Positions 27,581-36,962 of a DNA stretch of 64,000 nt are shown here, piece after piece. This DNA is from Treponema sp. GTDB lineage: Bacteria > Spirochaetota > Spirochaetia > Treponematales > Treponemataceae. How positions within the stretch are numbered: position 1 is the stretch's first letter; every line of letters begins with the position of its first letter. Made by a program: the position numbers and the translations under genes. The DNA lies in the NCBI GenBank assembly GCA_017548565.1, contig JAFYZU010000050.1, positions 84,936-148,935 on the forward strand. The letters are read 5' to 3'. A model generated the notes under the pieces. The model was not told where the DNA came from. It saw only the letters and a program-made list of their open reading frames with translations, and searched no databases.

Positions 27581-30148
27581 ATGAATTTAGAGAATTTTAC
27601 AATCAAAGCACAGGAAGCCCTTCAGGAAGCTTCATCAATTGCTAATAAAAATGACTGTTCAGAAATTTGTACTGAACATCTTCTCGAAGCGTTACTGGAA
27701 CAGAAGGATGGACTTATTGTTCCGATTATTGAACGTATTGGTGCTCCGGTAAAAGAGCTTCTTTTAAAAGTCCGAAATACAGTTGCTTCAAAACCAAAGG
27801 CATACGGAAATACTCAGGTTTATTTATCTTCTGAAATGCAGAAAATCATTGCAAAGGCAGAACAGGAAATGGCAAATCTTCACGACCAGTTCCTTTCTAC
27901 CGAGCATTTTCTCATAGCGATGACTGAATCAGGCGGCGATACATCTCAGTTGCTCAATGGTTTTGGAATCAATAAAAATACGATAATGGAAGCGCTGAAG
28001 GCAGTCCGCGGTAATCAGACGGTAGATTCAAATGATCCTGAAAGTACAAGCCGTGCACTTGAAAAATACTGCCGAGATTTAACTTCAATGGCAAGACAGG
28101 ATAAAATAGATCCTGTAATCGGTCGTGATGAAGAAATCCGTCGTGTAATGCAGGTATTGTGCCGCAGGACAAAGAATAATCCGGTAATAATCGGAGAACC
28201 GGGAGTAGGTAAAACTGCAATAGTTGAAGGTCTTGCAAGACGTATCGCAGCCGGCGATGTACCTGACAGCCTGAAAAATAAACGCTTGTTATCTCTTGAT
28301 CTTGGGTCACTTGTTTCCGGAGCAAAATTCCGTGGTGAGTTTGAAGAGCGGTTAAAGGCACTTATTAAGGAAATTCAGAATTCCGAAGGTCAGATTATTT
28401 TATTTATTGATGAACTTCATACGCTTGTAGGAGCAGGTTCCGCTGAAGGCAGTATGGATGCTTCTAATCTTTTAAAACCTGCTCTTGCACGAGGTGAATT
28501 AAGGGCAATCGGAGCAACTACCCTTGATGAATACAGAAAATATATCGAAAAGGATGCAGCGCTTGAACGACGATTTCAGCAGGTTTATTGTGCAGAACCA
28601 ACCGTTGAAGATACAATTGCGATTCTTCGCGGACTTCGTGAAAAATATGAAATTCATCATGGAGTGCGCATTGAAGATGAAGCTCTTGTTTCTGCCGCAA
28701 TTTTATCGAACCGTTATATTACTTCAAGATTCCTTCCGGATAAAGCAATAGATCTTGTTGATGAAGCCGCATCCTTATTGAAAATGGAAATTGAAAGCCA
28801 GCCGGTAGAACTTGATCAGGTTGAAAGAAAAATCCTTCAGTATCAGATTGAAAAACAGTCTCTCCTGAAAGAAAACGACGAAGCAAGTAAGGAACGCCTT
28901 GAAAAGCTTGAAAAGGAACTTTCTGAATTAATTTCAAAGCGTGATGTAATGAAACTGGAATGGCAGAATGAAAAGAACAGCATTGATAAAAACCGTGGAT
29001 TAAAGGAACAGCTTGAGCAGAAAAAATTTGAGCAGGAAAAATATACACGTGAAGGAAATCTTGAAAAAGCAGCTGAATTGAAATATTCGGTTATACCGGA
29101 ACTCGAAAAACAGCTTGCAAATTCACAGACAGCGGAAAAAGAACCTGAAAATAAAATGCTCAGGAATTCAGTAACTGAAGAGGATATTGCAAAAATTGTT
29201 TCTTCCTGGACAGGCATTCCGGTTGCAAAGATGCTTGCCGGTGAAAAACAGAAATATCTTGAGCTTGAATCAGTGCTTCATAAACGGGTAATCGGTCAGG
29301 ATGAAGCAGTACAGGTTGTAAGTGATGCAATCAGGCGAAACCGGTCAGGTCTGAGCGATTTGAACAGACCATTGGGAAGCTTCCTTTTTATGGGACCGAC
29401 CGGTGTCGGAAAAACAGAGCTTGCAAAAACACTCGCTGATTTTCTTTTTAATGATGAAAAAGCGCTTACCCGTCTTGATATGAGTGAATATATGGAAAAA
29501 TTCAGCGTTACCAGACTGATCGGAGCTCCACCGGGATATGTCGGTTATGATGAAGGAGGTCAGCTTACAGAGGCAGTGCGACGAAGACCATATTCAGTCA
29601 TTCTTTTTGATGAGATTGAAAAAGCTCATCCTGACGTTTTTAATGTGCTGCTTCAGGTGCTTGATGACGGAAGACTTACCGACGGACAGGGAAGGGTTGT
29701 TGATTTTAAAAATACAATAATCATCATGACAAGTAATCTTGGAAGCGACATTATTCTTGAAAACAAGGGCGATGTGCAGAAAACAAAAGAACTGCTCCAG
29801 GTGCTATTAAAACAGACCTTTAAGCCTGAATTTATAAACAGGATTGATGAAACTGTAATGTTTAACGAATTAACTAAGGATAATATTTCAAAAATCGTTG
29901 AGCTTCAGCTTTGTCGTGTTCAGAAACGGCTTGAAGATAAAAAGATTCAACTTGTTTTTGATGAAAGCGCAATCAGTTTCCTGTGTGACAAGGGATATGA
30001 TCCTTCTATGGGTGCGCGTCCTGTAAAACGTGCTGTTCAATCTTATGTTGAAAATCCACTTGCAAGAGAACTTTTAAGCGGGCATGTCCTGGAAGGACAG
30101 AAAATTTCTGTGACGTGTAAGAAAGATGAGCTTGTATTCAGTCACTAA
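27581..30148 (+). CDS. clpB: ATP-dependent disaggregase ClpB
   Basis: An 855-residue Hsp100 chaperone that, with DnaK, pulls proteins out of aggregates. It has a Clp-N repeat domain (1-150), a first AAA+ domain with GEPGVGKTA (about 204) and [13 protein letters not shown], a coiled-coil middle domain (about 410-520), and a second AAA+ domain with GPTGVGKTE (about 604). The middle domain distinguishes it from ClpA and ClpC. The start at 27581 ([14 protein letters not shown]) has AGAGG upstream; an in-frame TTG at 27530 only adds a hydrophobic tail. No CIRCE or HAIR element is visible. Confidence 0.96.
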   Translation: MNLENFTIKAQEALQEASSIANKNDCSEICTEHLLEALLEQKDGLIVPIIERIGAPVKELLLKVRNTVASKPKAYGNTQVYLSSEMQKIIAKAEQEMANLHDQFLSTEHFLIAMTESGGDTSQLLNGFGINKNTIMEALKAVRGNQTVDSNDPESTSRALEKYCRDLTSMARQDKIDPVIGRDEEIRRVMQVLCRRTKNNPVIIGEPGVGKTAIVEGLARRIAAGDVPDSLKNKRLLSLDLGSLVSGAKFRGEFEERLKALIKEIQNSEGQIILFIDELHTLVGAGSAEGSMDASNLLKPALARGELRAIGATTLDEYRKYIEKDAALERRFQQVYCAEPTVEDTIAILRGLREKYEIHHGVRIEDEALVSAAILSNRYITSRFLPDKAIDLVDEAASLLKMEIESQPVELDQVERKILQYQIEKQSLLKENDEASKERLEKLEKELSELISKRDVMKLEWQNEKNSIDKNRGLKEQLEQKKFEQEKYTREGNLEKAAELKYSVIPELEKQLANSQTAEKEPENKMLRNSVTEEDIAKIVSSWTGIPVAKMLAGEKQKYLELESVLHKRVIGQDEAVQVVSDAIRRNRSGLSDLNRPLGSFLFMGPTGVGKTELAKTLADFLFNDEKALTRLDMSEYMEKFSVTRLIGAPPGYVGYDEGGQLTEAVRRRPYSVILFDEIEKAHPDVFNVLLQVLDDGRLTDGQGRVVDFKNTIIIMTSNLGSDIILENKGDVQKTKELLQVLLKQTFKPEFINRIDETVMFNELTKDNISKIVELQLCRVQKRLEDKKIQLVFDESAISFLCDKGYDPSMGARPVKRAVQSYVENPLARELLSGHVLEGQKISVTCKKDELVFSH

Positions 30149-30186
30149 AGGTTTTAATATATCATCCTTTATGATAATATAAAGAC

Positions 30187-31077
30187 ATGCTATCTTATCA
30201 GCACGTTTTTCATGCGGGAAATCATGCAGATATACTCAAGCATTCTGTTTTAATTCAGGTGCTTGAGTCTCTGAACAAAAAGGATAAACCGTATACATTT
30301 TTCGATACTCATTCCGGAAGTGCTCTTTATGATCTTACTGACAGCCGCAGTCTTAAAACAGGGGAAGCAGAGAAGGGGGTAATTCAGTTTTCCAAAAGTG
30401 AAAAGGATTCGCTTAAAGATTATCCGCCGCTTTTGCATTATTATGATTTTGTTTCTGCTTACCTTAAAAATCATCTTTATCCCGGCTCTCCCGAAATTGA
30501 AGCATGCTTTATGAGAAAACAGGATACCCTCATCCTTTCAGAACTTCATCCCTCGGAAATTGAAAATCTCAGGGAAAATATGAAAAATCATAAGGGTGAA
30601 AATAAACCTTCAGTAAAGATTCATTTTCGCGACGGATGGGAAATGCTTAAAGCCCTTACACCGCCTTCGACCGGTCGGGGGGCGGTTTTAATAGATCCAA
30701 GTTATGAAACTTCTGATGATTATCTTAAGGTGGCAGAAATAATATGTGCGGTAAACAAAAAATGGAGTAATGGAATAATTCTTTTATGGTATCCTCTTTT
30801 AGCATACAGAAAGAATGAAATTAAGTGCATGCTGGAAACGATTGAAAATAATGTATTGAAAACAAATCATAATACACAGATTAGTAATCTTGTCCTTAAA
30901 GTTAATAAGGAAGATGCTCATAAAGAAGTCGCGCTTGAAAAAAATGAAGAGGTGAATGATTCTCCTCGGTTATATGGAAGCGGGATGTTTATAATAAATA
31001 CTCCGTATATGCTTGAGGAAAATGTCCGTAAACCGCTTGATTTTTTAGCTAACGTTTTCTCGAAAAAAAATCAATGA
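30187..31077 (+). CDS. rlmJ: 23S rRNA (adenine-2030-N6)-methyltransferase
   Basis: A 296-residue SAM-dependent enzyme. The N-terminus MLSYQHVFHAGNHADILKH matches the first residues of RlmJ proteins, which fixes the ATG at 30187. The catalytic motif DPSYE is near residue 172. There is no Shine-Dalgarno sequence; an extended -10 (TGA-TAATAT, 30175-30180) ends 6 bases before the ATG, so the mRNA may be leaderless, although readthrough from clpB (38 bases away) is possible. The last 29 bases overlap the convergent ParB-N gene. Confidence 0.93.
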   Translation: MLSYQHVFHAGNHADILKHSVLIQVLESLNKKDKPYTFFDTHSGSALYDLTDSRSLKTGEAEKGVIQFSKSEKDSLKDYPPLLHYYDFVSAYLKNHLYPGSPEIEACFMRKQDTLILSELHPSEIENLRENMKNHKGENKPSVKIHFRDGWEMLKALTPPSTGRGAVLIDPSYETSDDYLKVAEIICAVNKKWSNGIILLWYPLLAYRKNEIKCMLETIENNVLKTNHNTQISNLVLKVNKEDAHKEVALEKNEEVNDSPRLYGSGMFIINTPYMLEENVRKPLDFLANVFSKKNQ

Positions 31078-31450
31078 TTTTCTGGAAGAGATGCTTGAAA
31101 AATAAAAAGATTCTGTAGAAAAAGCCGGGATGTCTTAAGCGTTCAAGGCGTTTATATCCTTCAAGAAGCTCTTCTTCAGTGAATTCCTTGCGCTGATTAT
31201 TTTCTTCAATTTCCATTTCAAGCTCATCAACTTCGGTAAGGTTATCAATTACATTTGCATTGATATTTGTCCAGCCGAGTGCCTTAGCAGCCTGAAGACG
31301 TCTTTCTCCGGCGATTAACTGATATTTTCTGTTGATAGTAATAGGATTAAGAAGTCCATAGGTTCTGAGACTTTCTTTCAAATCATCGAGATTACCTAAA
31401 TCCTTTCTGACTCGTCGTTTAACTTTAATGTCCTTAATAGCAACTAACAT
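31049..31450 (-). CDS. ParB N-terminal-domain protein with amphipathic tail
   Basis: A 133-residue protein. Residues 1-95 are a ParB/Srx-type domain with GLLNPITINRKYQLIAGERRLQAAK, whose GERR box binds CTP or phosphate in ParB proteins. The helix-turn-helix and dimer domains of true ParB are missing. Instead the C-terminus (FFYRIFLFFKHLFQKIIDFFSRKR) is an aromatic, amphipathic, basic helix that could lie on the membrane. It is 13 bases downstream of the PBP1A gene in the same unit. Its role is unknown. Confidence 0.8.
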   Translation of the reverse strand: MLVAIKDIKVKRRVRKDLGNLDDLKESLRTYGLLNPITINRKYQLIAGERRLQAAKALGWTNINANVIDNLTEVDELEMEIEENNQRKEFTEEELLEGYKRLERLRHPGFFYRIFLFFKHLFQKIIDFFSRKR

Positions 31451-31463
31451 ACGACCTCTCTTC

Positions 31464-34070
31464 CTATTCCATCAGGAAATTATAATTATCTTCATCCTCT
31501 TCTTCGTCTTCTTCATGCTCTTCGATTTCGTCTTCATCTTCGAAGAAATAATTCTGATGAGTATTATTTGATTTTTTATTTGAATCTGTTCCAAGATCAA
31601 AATCATCTTCGAGGAAGCTTAAATCTGTCGTAAGACCACCGCTTGTAATGTTTTCTGACCAGGTCTGTCCTGAACGGATGTCTTCATTACGTAATCTTTC
31701 TTCACCGAGAATCTGACCTGTTTTATTTGTATGAACAGGACAAACTTTTGTCGGCTGAGTTCCGCTTAAGAACCATTGGATTGTTGTTCCTTCATTACAA
31801 TCTGCAGAAAGGAGTTGTCCCGATACCTTGCAGACTTTCATCTGAACGACTCCATCCTCAGGTTTCGGGAAATCCTTGTAAGGAAGATCCCTGTGGATTT
31901 CACCGAAGAATTCACCCCATGCAGGACCGGCAAGTGTGGCACCGGTAATGTTCAATCCTAAAGAGTTACCAGGTGAGTCAAAGCCGAACCAGAAGGCTGC
32001 AGTATAATATGGAGTAAATCCGCAGGTCCAGGCATCGGCCCAGTTCTGTGTTGTACCTGTTTTTCCTGCTGCAGGCATTTTTTTCTTTTTACCGTTTGCT
32101 TCAGTATAGAAGAAGTTTTCATCCTGTCCCTGAAGTGTACCGCCGCCGCTTACTGTCTGTTCAAGCATTTTTGTCATTACAAAAGCAGTCTGCCGCGAAA
32201 TAACCTGTGCGCCTTCGCCTTTTGCTTCACGTGCCTGCATTATTTCACCTTCTATGTCGCGGTAAAGGTCTCCGTTGCTTTTTTCAATGCTTCTGATGGC
32301 AATTGGAGTAATTTCTTTTCCACCGCTTGCAAAAATAGAGAATGCTCTTGCAAGTTCAATAGGATGAATTGAACATACACCAAGACCGATCGGATATCCC
32401 GGAACAAATGCGCGTGAATCAATTTCATTATCAGGAATACCGAGCAATGCTATTGCACGATTGATTGCAGCATCAAATCCTATTCCATCAAGAATCTTAA
32501 GAGACGGAACGTTCATTGAGTGAATAAGGGCGTAGTACATCGAAACGTTTCCTTCCCATTCACCGCGGAAGTTCTGCGGGATGTAAGGTTTTCCGTCTGC
32601 AGTATGGAATACAATCGGTGTATCAGAAATCTGTGTAGTAGGCGTGTATTTTTTTGAATCAATTGCAGCAGAATAATATAGCGGCTTAAATGTTGATCCC
32701 GGCTGAAGCAAAGCCTGTGTAGCACGGATAAACTGATTGTCTTTATCGTATTTACTTCCGCCGACGAGTGCATTTATAAAGCCTGTGTCATTCTGAATAG
32801 AAACCATTGTTCCTTCAATGATATTCTGCTTGTCTATATCCTTAAGTAATTTTATACCCTGATTTGTAACTTCCTTAATCGGTTCCTGTCCTGTAAGCAT
32901 TGCAAACATATCTACAACCGGGTTTACGTTTGTTACATAGTTTGTTTTAGCCCTCTGAATTGCCCGCTGATGTCCTACTTTTAAACGAGGAATGTTATAC
33001 ATAACTGCCAGAAGCTCTGCAAAAGGAATATATGTCTGATAGGCAAGGCTTCGTTTCTGCGCTTTTTCTGCTTTATAGCGCTTGTTACCGATGTCTATCC
33101 ATTTTTTCATTACATTTTCAGCAATATACTGATGTTCAAGATTGAGGGTTGTTCTTACAGTAAATCCGCTTGAATAAATATCATCTGAACCGCGGATTAA
33201 ATCAGAAAGCTCACGGCGTACATATTCACTGAACCATGGAGCCTTATCATCCTGCATCATATATGCCGATTTTGATGTTCGTGTAAAGTCGAAATTACCC
33301 CAGTATTCATCGTACGAAAGATCTGCATCAACACGTGAAATATAGTCTGCATCTACCATTGAATTTAAAACGGTAAGCTGTCTTTCCATCGCCCGTTCAG
33401 GATGATCAAACGGATTATAGTAAGCAGGGTTTGAAAGCTGAATAACGAGGAGTGCTGCTTCTGCAGGTGTTATTTCCTGTGCGCTGTGACCGAAATAATA
33501 TTTTGAAGCCGCACTTACACCATAAGTACCGCCGCCGAAATATATTTTGTTCAGATATAGTTCAAGAATTTCATTTTTGGTAAAACGGCGTTCCATCTGG
33601 ATTGCCCACCAGAGCTCATGTATTTTTCGTGCAATAGACATTTCAGTACGGTCACAGAAAAGGGTTCCTGCAATCTGCTGGGTAAGGGTAGAACCACCTC
33701 CAAGACTTATATGGAAAACCTGTCCGACAAGAGCACGTATAATTGCCTTTGCGTTGAAGCCCGGATGTGAAAAGAATACTCTGTCTTCGCGAGTGATGAG
33801 CGCATCTACAAGAAGCTGCGGTAAATCGTGAAAAGAAATAATTTCACGTTTTTCATCTGATGTAAATTCAGTAATGATTTCATCATTTATATCAGTGATT
33901 TTTGTAGGTAATGCTGTATTGAATTCCGTAAAATATTCGGTATTGATTACGTTCTGTGTTTCTGCAAGAAGGGATCCTAAGGCTGAACCTGATGCAATGG
34001 CACCAATGAAAAAAAGCCCTAAAACAATGATACCTGAGATTTTTATTCTTCTGCCGTTTGCGTTTTTCAT
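31464..34070 (-). CDS. class A penicillin-binding protein (PBP1A-type)
   Basis: An 868-residue bifunctional peptidoglycan synthase. After a short basic N-terminus it has one membrane helix (about 9-30), a GT51 glycosyltransferase domain with EDRVFFSHPG and GGSTLTQQ (about residue 127), and a transpeptidase domain with SxxK as STFK (about 460), then KTGTT (about 669). The C-terminus is strongly acidic (EDEDEIEEHEEDEEEDED). I start it at the ATG at 34070, because the longer frame to 34166 runs through a terminator hairpin and a promoter. There is no Shine-Dalgarno sequence and the -10 box ends 9 bases before the ATG. The ParB-N gene follows. Confidence 0.94.
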   Translation of the reverse strand: MKNANGRRIKISGIIVLGLFFIGAIASGSALGSLLAETQNVINTEYFTEFNTALPTKITDINDEIITEFTSDEKREIISFHDLPQLLVDALITREDRVFFSHPGFNAKAIIRALVGQVFHISLGGGSTLTQQIAGTLFCDRTEMSIARKIHELWWAIQMERRFTKNEILELYLNKIYFGGGTYGVSAASKYYFGHSAQEITPAEAALLVIQLSNPAYYNPFDHPERAMERQLTVLNSMVDADYISRVDADLSYDEYWGNFDFTRTSKSAYMMQDDKAPWFSEYVRRELSDLIRGSDDIYSSGFTVRTTLNLEHQYIAENVMKKWIDIGNKRYKAEKAQKRSLAYQTYIPFAELLAVMYNIPRLKVGHQRAIQRAKTNYVTNVNPVVDMFAMLTGQEPIKEVTNQGIKLLKDIDKQNIIEGTMVSIQNDTGFINALVGGSKYDKDNQFIRATQALLQPGSTFKPLYYSAAIDSKKYTPTTQISDTPIVFHTADGKPYIPQNFRGEWEGNVSMYYALIHSMNVPSLKILDGIGFDAAINRAIALLGIPDNEIDSRAFVPGYPIGLGVCSIHPIELARAFSIFASGGKEITPIAIRSIEKSNGDLYRDIEGEIMQAREAKGEGAQVISRQTAFVMTKMLEQTVSGGGTLQGQDENFFYTEANGKKKKMPAAGKTGTTQNWADAWTCGFTPYYTAAFWFGFDSPGNSLGLNITGATLAGPAWGEFFGEIHRDLPYKDFPKPEDGVVQMKVCKVSGQLLSADCNEGTTIQWFLSGTQPTKVCPVHTNKTGQILGEERLRNEDIRSGQTWSENITSGGLTTDLSFLEDDFDLGTDSNKKSNNTHQNYFFEDEDEIEEHEEDEEEDEDNYNFLME

Positions 34071-34079
34071 AGTATTACT

Positions 34080-34108
34080 ATTATATAGTAAATCATTGAG
34101 TAACTCAA
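34080..34108 (-). promoter_or_regulatory. PBP1A promoter, leaderless geometry
   Basis: TTGAGT (34103-34108), a 17-base spacer and TATAAT (34080-34085) on the minus strand. Nine bases lie between the -10 box and the ATG at 34070. Confidence 0.7.
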
Positions 34109-34132
34109 CTATATTATGGAAATCAGTTAAAT

Positions 34133-34158
34133 AAAAAAGGCACGGTCTAGACCGTGCC
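34133..34158 (-). terminator. strong Rho-independent terminator
   Basis: A perfect palindrome (GGCACGGTCT/AGACCGTGCC) followed on the minus strand by six T residues and ATTT. It ends transcription from the envelope protein gene or the candidate small RNA, just upstream of the PBP1A promoter. Confidence 0.9.
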
Positions 34159-34225
34159 ATGCCCATCAGGCAATCGGGAGCATGGGTGGGAGGGGAAAAT
34201 GCCCCCGATACTTTAATTATCGACC
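34133..34225 (-). ncRNA. candidate small RNA with C-rich loop and strong terminator
   Basis: On the minus strand an 11-base-pair stem (34209-34199 with 34183-34173, one G-U pair) encloses a 15-base loop reading TTTCCCCTCCCACCC, which contains CCTCC, complementary to Shine-Dalgarno sequences. A short TGCC/GGCA hairpin follows, then the perfect 20-base palindrome 34139-34158 and a T run, a textbook terminator. It lies between an envelope protein gene and the PBP1A promoter. No strong own promoter is visible, so it may instead be released from the upstream mRNA 3' end. It matches no RNA family I know. Confidence 0.5.
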
Positions 34226-34288
34226 TGAAAGTGCTGAATCTTTAATCGAAAAAAAAATATTTTTTGCAGGAATAAAGTTATTTTATTT

Positions 34289-35275
34289 TTACTGTTCAAT
34301 AATCTGAACGTCAAACGTAACGTCAATTTTGTAGGTTTTTCCCTTCATTGCATTGATCGTACGTATAAGCTCGTAGTTTCCTATTTTGAATTTGAGGTTA
34401 TGTTCACCCTCTGTAATAAAAAATTCCTTGCCTGTAGAATTACACTGGCTTCCGTCTATAAAAACAGAAACATTGTTTGGTGCTGAAATAATAAGGGTAG
34501 GTTCAATGCTTTTAAGTATTATTGTAAGATTTGTCAGACGTGCCTGTTCGATTCTTACCGTCCTTACTTCTGTGCGGTATTTTTCGGAAATTACTGCAAC
34601 TGTATGAAGTCCTGAAGAAAGTGTTATACCGTTCATGCAGTTTTCAATGCTGCAGGGGAGATCGTCGATTAAAACAGAGCATCTGTCGGTTTTTTGTCCG
34701 TCTGCTAGAATATTCAGGGAAAGGCTTCCGTTGTTCGAAAAAACCGGCGAAACGGTTATCGTAAATTCTGCATTTACAAGCGATTCGTCGGTTTTCGGAA
34801 GAAGCTGGTTCATGCGGATAAACAGATAGTTGTTTTTCAGATTCGGGATTGAATCAATCTTTGTCGTATATTGATTTGTCTTGAGTTTTTTTGTGTCGGC
34901 GGTAAAAGGAATCTGTACAATCCAGGTGAATTTTGAGGGCATGACGCACTGAAATATTTTAATTCCTGAATAGTCTATCTGATCACTGCTTGGTGCTGGT
35001 TTTACGCTGTCATAAAGTTCAAGCTGACATGAATTTCTTGTGATTGCAATTTCTTCCGGAATTGTGATTTTAAGTTCAATCCCATTCATGTATGGACGTT
35101 CTTCGGGAATAAAGATTACAAGCGCATCGTTAATATTCATCTTTACAGAGGAAGAAAAATCAACATCCTTTGTAATGTTTACGAATTTAGCCTTATTGAT
35201 TCGAAACGATTGTGAAAATGCGTCTGCCGCTAATGTTAAGATAAAAACCGTTAATAATAATTTTTTTATTTTCAT
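34289..35275 (-). CDS. exported protein with PEGA-like repeats
   Basis: A 328-residue protein with a signal peptide (MKIKKLLLTVFILTLAADAFS, cleavage about residue 21). The rest is beta-rich. The C-terminal 150 residues contain two PEGA-like units (CSVLIDDLPCSI..., SSGLHTVAVISEKY, then VSVFIDGSQCNS, EGEHNLKFKIGNYE). PEGA domains often occur in envelope proteins. A perfect TATAAT ends 7 bases before the ATG and there is no Shine-Dalgarno sequence, though the gene is only 14 bases after the M23 gene and the -35 box is poor. Function unknown. Confidence 0.75.
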   Translation of the reverse strand: MKIKKLLLTVFILTLAADAFSQSFRINKAKFVNITKDVDFSSSVKMNINDALVIFIPEERPYMNGIELKITIPEEIAITRNSCQLELYDSVKPAPSSDQIDYSGIKIFQCVMPSKFTWIVQIPFTADTKKLKTNQYTTKIDSIPNLKNNYLFIRMNQLLPKTDESLVNAEFTITVSPVFSNNGSLSLNILADGQKTDRCSVLIDDLPCSIENCMNGITLSSGLHTVAVISEKYRTEVRTVRIEQARLTNLTIILKSIEPTLIISAPNNVSVFIDGSQCNSTGKEFFITEGEHNLKFKIGNYELIRTINAMKGKTYKIDVTFDVQIIEQ

Positions 35276-35282
35276 TTTTTAT

Positions 35283-35288
35283 ATTATA
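35283..35288 (-). promoter_or_regulatory. possible -10 box 7 bases before the PEGA-like gene
   Basis: TATAAT on the minus strand, followed by ATAAAAA and the ATG at 35275. The -35 region at the right distance (TTCGGC) is weak and lies inside the M23 gene, so this may be an internal promoter or chance. Confidence 0.35.
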
Positions 35289-35289
35289 A

Positions 35290-36234
35290 CTACAATTTTA
35301 ATTTTGCCGAAGGGTCCTGAGCAACACCGCCCTGTCGTATTTCAAAATGCAGGTGAGGTCCTGTTGCCATTCCTGTCTGGCCTACGTAGCCTATAACTTC
35401 TCCTTTTTTTACTTCATCGCCCTGCTGAACGTTCATTTTCGAAAGATGTGCGTACACACTTGAAACTTTTCCATTATCGTGACTGATGATTATATAATTT
35501 CCGAAGGTCGGATCATTTTTTACTGCGGCAATTACACGTCCGCTTTTTACTGCATAAACTTTTGTACCGGTGTTTGCGGCAAAGTCTATTCCGTTATGTT
35601 TTTTCCATTGTCCCGTAAAAGGCTGCTTTCTGTTTCCGAATTCTGATGAAATCCAGAAGGAATTCCTGTCAAGCGGTAATCTGAACCCGGCATCGAGGAA
35701 AAAAGCGCGTTCAGTTGACGAAAAACGCTTGTCCTGAAGAAAAATAAAACTTCTTCCGTTTATGTTATAGCAGATATGCTTTTCGGGATTAAGGTCATTG
35801 AAATATGCTTCGCGTAAAAGGATTTCAAGCGAGGTGATTCCCTTGTTTTTTGTAATGAAAAGTCCTGGGACGGTTGGAAGGATTAATGTTTTACCTTTGA
35901 TTGATTCTTCTGTATTTTCAATTGAATTTAGAGATGCAATCGTATCATAGGGAATATTGCAGCGTGATGCAAGCTGAAGGATCGTAAAATCCTCGGTTAC
36001 CTTATATCTGAAGAAAATCATGTCGGGGTCTTTTTCTCCTGCCATAAGCCTGTAATTGTCGCTTACGATGTAGGAATATTCCTTGAACATTGCATTACGT
36101 GACTGAAGCTCAGTAAGAACCGGCACATGCGAAAGATTAACTTCAACGGTTTTAAAATCCTTTTTTGCTGATTGAGGAAAAAGTGATATACATAAAAAAA
36201 ATGTCAGAACTGCACAAAGTCCTTTATTTTTCAT
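35290..36234 (-). CDS. LysM domain M23 metallopeptidase
   Basis: A 314-residue exported peptidoglycan hydrolase or activator. It has a signal peptide (about 1-19), a LysM motif at about 80-130 (RYKVTEDFTILQLASRCNIPYDTIASLN), and a C-terminal M23 (LytM) domain with HNGIDFAA (zinc His and Asp), SVYAHLSKM and GPHLHFEIRQ. All zinc ligands and catalytic histidines appear intact, so it is probably an active endopeptidase rather than an EnvC-like activator. Its start overlaps the upstream small membrane protein gene by 11 bases. Confidence 0.92.
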   Translation of the reverse strand: MKNKGLCAVLTFFLCISLFPQSAKKDFKTVEVNLSHVPVLTELQSRNAMFKEYSYIVSDNYRLMAGEKDPDMIFFRYKVTEDFTILQLASRCNIPYDTIASLNSIENTEESIKGKTLILPTVPGLFITKNKGITSLEILLREAYFNDLNPEKHICYNINGRSFIFLQDKRFSSTERAFFLDAGFRLPLDRNSFWISSEFGNRKQPFTGQWKKHNGIDFAANTGTKVYAVKSGRVIAAVKNDPTFGNYIIISHDNGKVSSVYAHLSKMNVQQGDEVKKGEVIGYVGQTGMATGPHLHFEIRQGGVAQDPSAKLKL

Positions 36235-36613
36235 TTTTTATCCGGTTCATCAGAATATTAAAAACTGTAATCAGAATTATCATGATAACTAAAATCAGTA
36301 TTGAAAGAAGCTGCCTTTCATCAAAAACTGACTTTATGCTCAGATAAAAGCCAGAAGCGAGAAGTGCAAGATTAACGAAAAACTGTATCGTTTTTTTAAT
36401 CGGAGTTTTAATGATTTTCTTTACTGCAAAATAAATGACAGCGGAGCAGAGAAGAATCAGTACGATGATTGTATAAATTTTTGGAACCCCGGTTGAAAAT
36501 TTCCATAACGGCCAGACAAATACGAACGAGGCTGCAATGCATGAAATTATTAAAACAGCAAATTTGAGTATGCCAAGTAGTTTAGATTTCAGGTTTGATT
36601 TGTAGTTATTCAT
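36224..36613 (-). CDS. small membrane protein, unknown
   Basis: A 129-residue protein with four predicted membrane helices (about 13-35, 43-62, 77-95, 102-122) and a basic cytosolic end. No family recognised. It precedes the M23 peptidase with an 11-base overlap, so it is likely cotranslated with it. No convincing Shine-Dalgarno sequence or promoter is seen at its start; the ferredoxin terminator lies just upstream. Confidence 0.65.
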   Translation of the reverse strand: MNNYKSNLKSKLLGILKFAVLIISCIAASFVFVWPLWKFSTGVPKIYTIIVLILLCSAVIYFAVKKIIKTPIKKTIQFFVNLALLASGFYLSIKSVFDERQLLSILILVIMIILITVFNILMNRIKNEK

Positions 36614-36637
36614 ACTATTTAAAATAACAAATAAAGT

Positions 36638-36671
36638 AAAAAAAGGTTCCTGATCGGATGTCAGAAACCTT
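36638..36671 (-). terminator. terminator after the ferredoxin gene
   Basis: On the minus strand AAGGTTTCTGA and TCAGGAACCTT form an 11-base-pair stem (one G-U) around a 7-base loop, followed by a T run. Confidence 0.85.
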
Positions 36672-36693
36672 TATAAAGAATTATTAAATTCTA

Positions 36694-36864
36694 TTATTCT
36701 TCTGTTATAGCTTCTGTCGGACAAGAAGCAGCGCATGAACCGCAGCTGATACATTTGTCAGCTTCGATTACTCTTTTGTCGCCCTGTTCAACAATAGCTC
36801 CAACTGGACAGTCACCTTCACAAGCACCGCAGTTAACACAAGCATCTGTAATTTTAAATGCCAT
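36694..36864 (-). CDS. 2[4Fe-4S] ferredoxin
   Basis: A 56-residue electron carrier. It has two complete cluster motifs: CVNCGACEGDCP (residues 9-20) and CISCGSCAASCP (38-49), the bacterial clostridial-type ferredoxin arrangement. Such proteins serve pyruvate:ferredoxin oxidoreductase and hydrogenases in anaerobes. GGGAG lies 7 bases upstream of the ATG. It has its own promoter and terminator, so it is monocistronic, divergent from deoC. Confidence 0.96.
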   Translation of the reverse strand: MAFKITDACVNCGACEGDCPVGAIVEQGDKRVIEADKCISCGSCAASCPTEAITEE

Positions 36865-36902
36865 TCGTTTACTCCCATAAAAATAAAATTTTTATCATTA
36901 TG

Positions 36903-36931
36903 ATAATACAACATAAAGTTATATTATGCAA
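36903..36931 (-). promoter_or_regulatory. ferredoxin promoter
   Basis: TTGCAT (36926-36931), 17 bases, TATTAT (36903-36908) on the minus strand, giving a leader of about 30 bases. Confidence 0.7.
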
Positions 36932-36962
36932 ATACTTATTATCAAAAATAGTAACATATTAT

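Noticed and set aside
30148..30186. Terminator between clpB and rlmJ
   Set aside because: An ATCAT/ATGAT inverted repeat exists but is short, without a T run, and overlaps the likely rlmJ promoter.
34071..34166. N-terminal extension of PBP1A to an ATG at 34166
   Set aside because: It would translate through a 20-base terminator palindrome and the TTGAGT-N17-TATAAT promoter; the protein has a normal signal-anchor start at 34070.
34133..34225. Known RNA families (SRP RNA, 6S RNA, fluoride or preQ1 riboswitch) for the hairpin region
   Set aside because: Size and conserved motifs do not match any of them by eye.
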